Source of the DNA: Ectocarpus siliculosus
Taxonomy: Eukaryota > Sar > Phaeophyceae > Ectocarpales > Ectocarpaceae
Assembly (NCBI GenBank): GCA_000310025.1
Contig: FN648454.1
Span: 136,717-200,716, forward strand
Direction of reading: 5' to 3'
DNA length: 64,000 bases
Made by a program: the position numbers and the translations under genes. Under the pieces are notes generated by a model. The model searched no databases. It was not told where the DNA came from and saw only the letters and a list, made by a program, of their open reading frames with translations. Numbering within the stretch: the stretch's first letter is position 1; each line of letters begins with the position of its first letter. Shown here in pieces: positions 58,340-64,000 of this stretch.

Positions 58340-60130
58340 TCCAGCTGGTGGATCGGCGGGGGCATCTGCACTCGCTGGTGGTTCCGCCATTGTTTCATCT
58401 CACTTGTGAGGGGAGGAAACATTCCGTCAGAGTGCTTCGGCCATCCTCTCTGCACCTATGTACCTCTGTTTATGTAGTGATCCGTCTCCATAACGAGGAT
58501 CATGAAATGTAAGTGATGAGTTTGGGTAAGGGCTCTTGCGCCGGTCTGTGGTCCCGCCGTTCCGCCGCGGACCGCGTAGCTGCTGCTACTTCCCCCCTGT
58601 ACGTGTGAGCTTCCTCGAGGGCCGATGCCTCGTGTAGTTGCACCCAGTGCTCTGGTTGCAGGAGCAAGTTATGGAGCTTTAGCAGGTCCAAGATGTGAAG
58701 CACCATCAACAACTGCTTCGCGTCCATTCGAAGAAGGCGTCAGCAGTCCCTGCACCTGGAGTGCGCGCCTGTCGTTCTGGCACATCGAGGATGGAGAGCT
58801 GGCCTTGGTGACCATGCACCCAAGCTCGTAGGAAAGCTCGACCCGTGGCATCTCTTTGCAGCTCTTGCCCGAGGAGAAGAAGAGGTACCCTAGATCGAGA
58901 GCGTGGGCGGGGCGCCCACGGCATCAGGAACGAAGCACCAAAGTTCTTGCATAGGTGCCGCTGGGGCCAAAGCACCACCGTCCCAAGGTCCGGGACCGGC
59001 TGTGGCGGACTCGCGGGCTGAGCCGGAGCCGCAGCCGGAGTGGTCGCCACAAGAGGCGGGGGCGAGGCGGTGGACAACCATGCTTTCACGAACTTTGCCA
59101 CGAACCTGCAGTACGTAGACCGCCCGGGAGGGTTAAGGAAGCGAAAAGGAGTTGTGCTCTCTGTCGCTTTCAGTAAAAGCCAGATATTTCGATACAATCG
59201 GAGGTTCATCATTGGTTCCAAATTTGGATCCATCGTGTTTTTCCAACTGGACCAGACGTGACGATCCAGGCCCCTTCTATCTACCCCTCGCAGCACCTCC
59301 TAAATGTTTGTGTTCACCGATCGCTTCTCAGCCGCCGGGTCGACATGCGTGCCACGTCTGACGCAAAACATGATAGGTTTGAAAGGCGCTGGGAACATCT
59401 TTGTCAATGACACAAGCACATTTCGTCTGACAATGTCCGGGTTGCCTCAAACGCATCTTCTCCCAACAACCACTGAAAAATACGTATATTTCTCCAATGA
59501 TTCCGCCTTCATCTACAAACTACTTCACGTGCAATATATAGGACGAGCACCCCACCCCAACGGAAATGTGTTGAGCACTTGAATCATACATTGGCACCAA
59601 TGCAGTCTGTGATTGTCAACGAATGACAAGCGATTTGATTTCGAACCTGCCCCACGCTGAATTGGCCTCCAAACACTTCGGCCAGCGGTGCTAGTTGACT
59701 TGGGCCAAACTCACATCAACAGACTTCCCCATCTCCAAACCATGTTTTCTATATACTCACAAGATGTCGTCGTCGCGTGACATCAGACTTGATTTTAGAG
59801 TACACCAAAATGTGGCGTTTGTTTGTTTTCAGGCCACACATTGCGACAGCATGTGCTGCGACGGAATGCCAAGCGTTGTGTCCATCACATGTCTGACGAA
59901 GTTTGGTGCTGCTACAACGACGTGTACTGAGAGAAGGTTTACGTGCTGTCCCCACACCTTGTCATGAGTACACTTGTCGACGGTGCACGTATGAGTTTGG
60001 AGTTGTGGCGAATTCGTGATGGCTGCCGCGCTAGACACGACGGAAAATCTCACCACCTTGACCAGAATGCAAAAAAGGTTACCTCCCAGATACCGCAGTG
60101 GATAGGCTCTCAACAACTTTGAACTTTTGA
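58340..60130 (+). mobile_element. Decayed gypsy integrase fossil, interrupted by other sequence
   Basis: A short stretch at about 58,340-58,470 resembles the zinc-binding start of the first element's integrase (ICTRWWFRHC). The catalytic-core part resumes at about 59,300 with VFTDRFSAAGS and GAGNIFVN. Between them lie roughly 800 bp with a different composition, apparently an insertion. The fossil is heavily broken, more so than the copy at 3.8-12.4 kb, and belongs to a related lineage. Confidence 0.55.
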
Positions 60131-60438
60131 TCAAATACGATGCAGTTCGTGTACCAGGTACCCGTCACCGCAATCACAGGTAAAATGTCTGTCCAATATG
60201 AATCAGACGCGCTTCTGTGAGGAAATGCCGGCAACATGCCTGTTCTTGACATTTTAAACCTGCTGCTTTGCACCACCGCCAACCCCTCAACACCAAAGAA
60301 GCAAATACATCCTCCTACGCTCCTACAGGAACTGCTGCTGCAATGTAGTGCACAGAAGCATTCGGTTACGGGCCGGCCTAGAGATTCCGCGCGATGTGTT
60401 ACCTGCAGCGTGCCATTGATATAGATCTGCATGAACAC
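60079..60438 (-). CDS. Coding-like stretch, weak LamG-like feel
   Basis: A 119-residue minus-strand frame contains MQIYINGTLQVTHRAE, CALHCSSSSCRSVGGCIC and VIAVTGTWYTNCIVFDQ. The YINGTL strand is typical of laminin-G/concanavalin-like folds, but the rest does not follow convincingly. It may be a decayed exon lying between two gypsy fossils. Confidence 0.2.
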   Translation of the reverse strand: MFMQIYINGTLQVTHRAESLGRPVTECFCALHCSSSSCRSVGGCICFFGVEGLAVVQSSRFKMSRTGMLPAFPHRSASDSYWTDILPVIAVTGTWYTNCIVFDQKFKVVESLSTAVSGR

Positions 60439-61309
60439 CTTTCACATCAACAATCAAAACATCGCGTCCTGTAGTGCTGGAATCCATGCCAATCCTCTCT
60501 CGCACATCAACATTTACACTCACTGCGGTTGGATCTACGGTACTACGACAAACCCTTCACACCGGCTTTCAAATCGCACTTACTTGCGCCTGCGTTGATG
60601 ACGAAGGATGGTGTGCTATTGGTCAGAGGTGCCATTGCCGACTGTCCCTTTCCGTTCTTTCTGTTGGGAATGATTGTGTGACTTGGACAGTTTCTTGTCC
60701 TTTTAAACACGTGTAAGGGTTGACGACCTCTTCTGTATCTTCTCACTCTCGGTCTTGATTCCTTGCTTGCGTCAATCATGTTCCTTCATCGCTATACACG
60801 GGACGGCGCTATGCAACGGGCCCTTGCGCCCTGGCCACGCGCGACCCACATAATCCATAACCCACGTGCGGGGTTCTCCCTCGAGCTTCCGTGGCATCGG
60901 ACTGCCACATTCGACGATTATTTGGCGCATGTTTTTCATTCTTCGGGACTCCATTCCGTACCCGCACCCTTATCGCCCAGTCGGTTCGTCATATTTCTCA
61001 ACATGACTGTTGTGTCTCAGTCTCTTTAGGCCATTCATTGTCTTGTCTTCCGTGCTCGACCACAAACCCCTTTTAATTGTTATTGCCGTTCACACCAACC
61101 AACTCTCAAGACTCAGATTCACAACCTTGACTCTACATCCATCCTACAACGCACACCGATTTTCCCGCTACTATCATCCCGCGTTTACGCCCTTCGTACT
61201 GGTTGCACTTGTTGCACCAGCCCAATACCATACGATAATTGTTTTTCATTTTCCCGCCCTGTTCCTGTTGTTTTCACAACTGCTTTCCCTCCAACATTCA
61301 CCCGTCCCT

Positions 61310-62460
61310 TTCGACCATACCCTGCTACAGTACTTCTGGTGCATTGGCGTGAGCATCTGCACTCGCTGGTGGTTGCACACTTGTCTCAGGTGTCAGGCAA
61401 CACGAACTTCACATCAGACTCTGCGCTCGCCGCCCATCCTCCCTAAACGTTACTCTCTTTCCAACTGGACCAGGCCTGGCCATCAGCGTCGATTTCTTTA
61501 GTATATCCCTGCTACATGTCGCTGCCCACCTATATCCTACTACTTCGCCGATCGCTTCAGCCGTCGGGTCGAACATCATTTGTGCCATGCCTGACGTAAA
61601 TTGAACAGTATTCCAAAGGCACCTATTCAAACAGATGGACTACTTCTCCTCCTACACGAAGGGGTTGCCTCAAATGCACCCTCTCAGACAACCAAACTAC
61701 GATTTGGCTTCAACCTCTCCGTGCTTACCTACAAACTACATGCATTCGCGTACGTAAAGAGGGAGAGCAACGATACCGTTCTAGCGGCAACGGTGCCGTG
61801 AAACGCGTGAAGTCCATACATGATGGCACACATGCATTCCGTGGTTGTCAAGAAAAACTACGACGATTCGGACCTTCACCTGCCACACGCTAATCTCACC
61901 TACTATTTTTTCGGTCAGCGCTACTACTGGACTCGGGCCGGACTTCAATCTAACATCAATAGGCCTCCCCACCGCCCAATCATGTTATATACACTCACAG
62001 ACTGGCGTTCGTGCCGCGACACATTCCTAAAGTTGAGTACGGGAAAGAATATATATGGCTCGAAACAACTCGAAACTATTTTTCGTCTTCACGGACCAGA
62101 CAGGGAAACTTGCCTACCGCGACCACGATTGCCGCATGAGTGCCTCCTGTATGATCATGCACGCCGACAAAGGGCTTGTGCCGCCATTGACAGTGGCGTT
62201 CCCTGATATGCGTACACCGTTGTGCATTCCCACTTTTGTGCTGGCAACATTTCCGAATCTTGTGCGTCCGCCTTGCGCACAACGTATGACGATCGTACAC
62301 CGGAAATTTCCTGTGGAAATGGGCATACAGCCGCCCATTTCTCCTTACCGTCAAATCGAGACACAGCGAATAGGAGAGAAACATTGTTGAGACCCACCAC
62401 TCACCCTCCTGCTACTGTGACCAAATATAGGCTTGACGCCTCGGGATAATTACAGATTCA
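61310..62460 (+). mobile_element. Second decayed gypsy integrase fossil
   Basis: The zinc-binding segment (ICTRWWLHTCLRCQATRTS) and a core segment with FADRFSRRVEHH are followed by HLPHANLTYYF and a downstream part parallel to the first element's integrase. It is strongly broken. The two fossils at 58.3 and 61.3 kb may be separate insertions or parts of one disturbed copy. No LTRs are seen. Confidence 0.65.
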
Positions 62461-63455
62461 TGGCCACGCCGACCGCCGTTTAGGCCGCAGTGCATCGGTG
62501 GAACGGCAGGCCTCAGAGGTGGAGGCCTCACCCAAAATCCATTACATATATTCAAGTATCCTAGACCAAAAGCAAAAATAAAACAGGATGCCCCAACTGA
62601 GCTCTCACAACCACACTCAGCAAAGTGGGTCTACAATCAGAACAAGTAGGGTTGACAAGGCTAAATGCTCTGGTCAAGGCAGGTAGATGCACGTAAGTCA
62701 AGCATGAACTGTTTTCGCGCACACCCTTGAGTGAAATGCCCTGTCACTGATTCCCCGGCACATATCGTCTACTCCACACCTTCATCTCTATCACTGTCTT
62801 GCCGTCAGGCCTGTCGGGGACAGTGGGTCGATCCTTCATTCTAGTGCATATATTCATTTTCAGGACCAAGCTTCAACCACCATGCCCGCCCCAACAGATC
62901 GCAACACCACCAATCCGGACTACTGCCACCTACAGCGGATCAGTCCACGGCCTCTTGGACAGGGCGCTTCATACCAAGGACCTGATTCATTTGCCGCACG
63001 TTTCACAAAACGATGCTTCCGTCGTCAGAAAATAGGAGCTTCCTCAATGGCGTCAAACGAGAGAATCCAACACGACTGCCGCGACCCGAACGTGGTTCCG
63101 GTGTCACCGTTACATCACCAACACAAGCGTATTTTTTTACTCCCTGTGCTACTGATAGTCGGTACTCTGCCGGCAAAAGTGTACCAATACATGTCCATGT
63201 TGAACAGTCTTCCGCAGAGCCTAACCTACCTGTGGGATTTCGAGGCCAACCTTCTCCACGGGGAAGGCGTTTCCGGCATCATCTGTTTTAGTACAGGATT
63301 AGTTTCCGCATCTGGCCGCACCAGTTCGTATTGGTCGGGTCAGGTGCAGATCTCATGAATGCACCAGGTTGCTTGGTAATGCTTGCTGCCAGACACACAC
63401 GTCGACTATTTTTCTCGGCGGTCTCCCCTGTGTCTATCGTGTAGCAAGTGTAAGT
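62461..63455. other. No supported gene
   Basis: The plus-strand frames at 62,882-63,358 and 63,013-63,291 lie after the gypsy fossil and could be its decayed 3' tail. No motif is readable. Confidence 0.3.
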
Positions 63456-63458
63456 CTA

Positions 63459-63810
63459 CGGTCGCCCCGGTGGCCTAGTGGTAACCTCGAACCCGCAAAT
63501 AATGGCAAAGCCCCGAGTTCGAATCCCCACAGGGTGACAAGCGTACAACTTTGCGAATGAAAGTGAAAAAATATACTGGATAGCTCAAGTGAGTACCAAA
63601 CTCCGATGGTAGCACCGTCGACAAGGGAAAGGGACGGCTGGAACCTTCTGGCGATGAAAAGCAAAATTCAACACGCACCGCAGGTGGAAAGTGGGGCACG
63701 AAAATAACAAGAAGAGTCCCCTTCCTGTGTGGCCCTGGAGGGTTAAACTTGTACGAATGCATGCACTGAAGAGTCTCACCACCTAAATTGGGGGGACTGT
63801 CGCCAAAATA
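63459..63810 (+). mobile_element. tRNA-derived SINE, copy 2
   Basis: It starts CGGTCGCCCCGGTGGCCTAG with a good A box (TGGCCTAGTGG) and a B box (GAGTTCGAATCCC) at 63,515-63,527. The body shares GCACCGCAGG, CCTTCCTGTGTGGCC and GGGTTAAAC blocks with copy 1 in the same order. The two copies are clearly diverged from each other. The tRNA part does not fold as a normal tRNA, so a functional tRNA gene is not claimed. Confidence 0.6.
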
Positions 63811-64000
63811 TATAGGACGAAAACACACACACACAGTTTTCGAGCAGACGTACCGCGTTGAATGAACCTAGCGACATGCTGTTGTATACACAGTGTAGGT
63901 CATGATGGCCTGCTACAATCAGCCGGTTCCGATGGTGTGAATCCCATTCATCTTTTGCGATGCGTGCATGGCTCTCGGAATTGTGAAATTTGATATAGTT

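Noticed and set aside
63459-63536. A tRNA gene
   Set aside because: A and B boxes are present, but the segment does not give normal acceptor and anticodon stems, and the sequence continues into a body shared with the copy at 36.9 kb, as in a SINE.

Overview
The window looks like nuclear DNA of a brown alga (Phaeophyceae, stramenopile). The strongest argument is the minus-strand gene at 45.5-48.1 kb. It is built of 22 copies of a 38-residue module with the spacing C-x4-C-x16-C-x2-H, the EsV-1-7 module that is typical of brown algal genomes and first named from the phaeovirus EsV-1. Short GT-AG introns, few genes and a heavy load of repeats and retroelements fit this. The species cannot be named from the sequence alone.

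Layout. 0-3.8 kb: a 228-bp tandem repeat, weak coding-like pieces and a minus-strand cysteine-rich ORF resembling clusters linked to KDZ transposons. 3.8-12.4 kb: a broken Ty3/gypsy chromovirus-like fossil with gag, protease, RT, RNase H, integrase and chromodomain regions. It also carries two unusual parts: a NADAR (YbiA-like) domain between gag and protease, and a Tudor-like module after the chromodomain. 13.5-16.8 kb: three tightly packed ORFs, namely a small acidic protein, a multi-pass membrane protein and an OTU-like cysteine protease. 17.5-20.6 kb: a large, rearranged inverted repeat. 21-25 kb: doubtful exons, two small plus-strand ORFs and a tandem repeat whose units look like exons.

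25-36 kb: a multi-exon minus-strand coiled-coil gene that contains a duplicated two-exon module, plus a separate low-complexity ORF at 33.7-34.6 kb. 37-38 kb: a tRNA-derived SINE. 38.5-43.6 kb: a minisatellite of 25-bp and 20-bp units, with a 100-N assembly gap and a 1.1-kb TIR element inserted at TA. 45.5-48.1 kb: the EsV-1-7 gene, with several frame interruptions. 48-58 kb: mostly gene-poor, with a foldback repeat and a small tandem duplication. 58-62.5 kb: decayed gypsy integrase fossils related to the first element. 63.4-63.8 kb: a second copy of the SINE.

Most functions are inferred from motifs read by eye. The secure calls are the gypsy element, the EsV-1-7 repeat gene, the NADAR domain, the satellite, the TIR element and the inverted repeat. 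Host gene models are partial because introns were placed only from GT/AG signals and phase.
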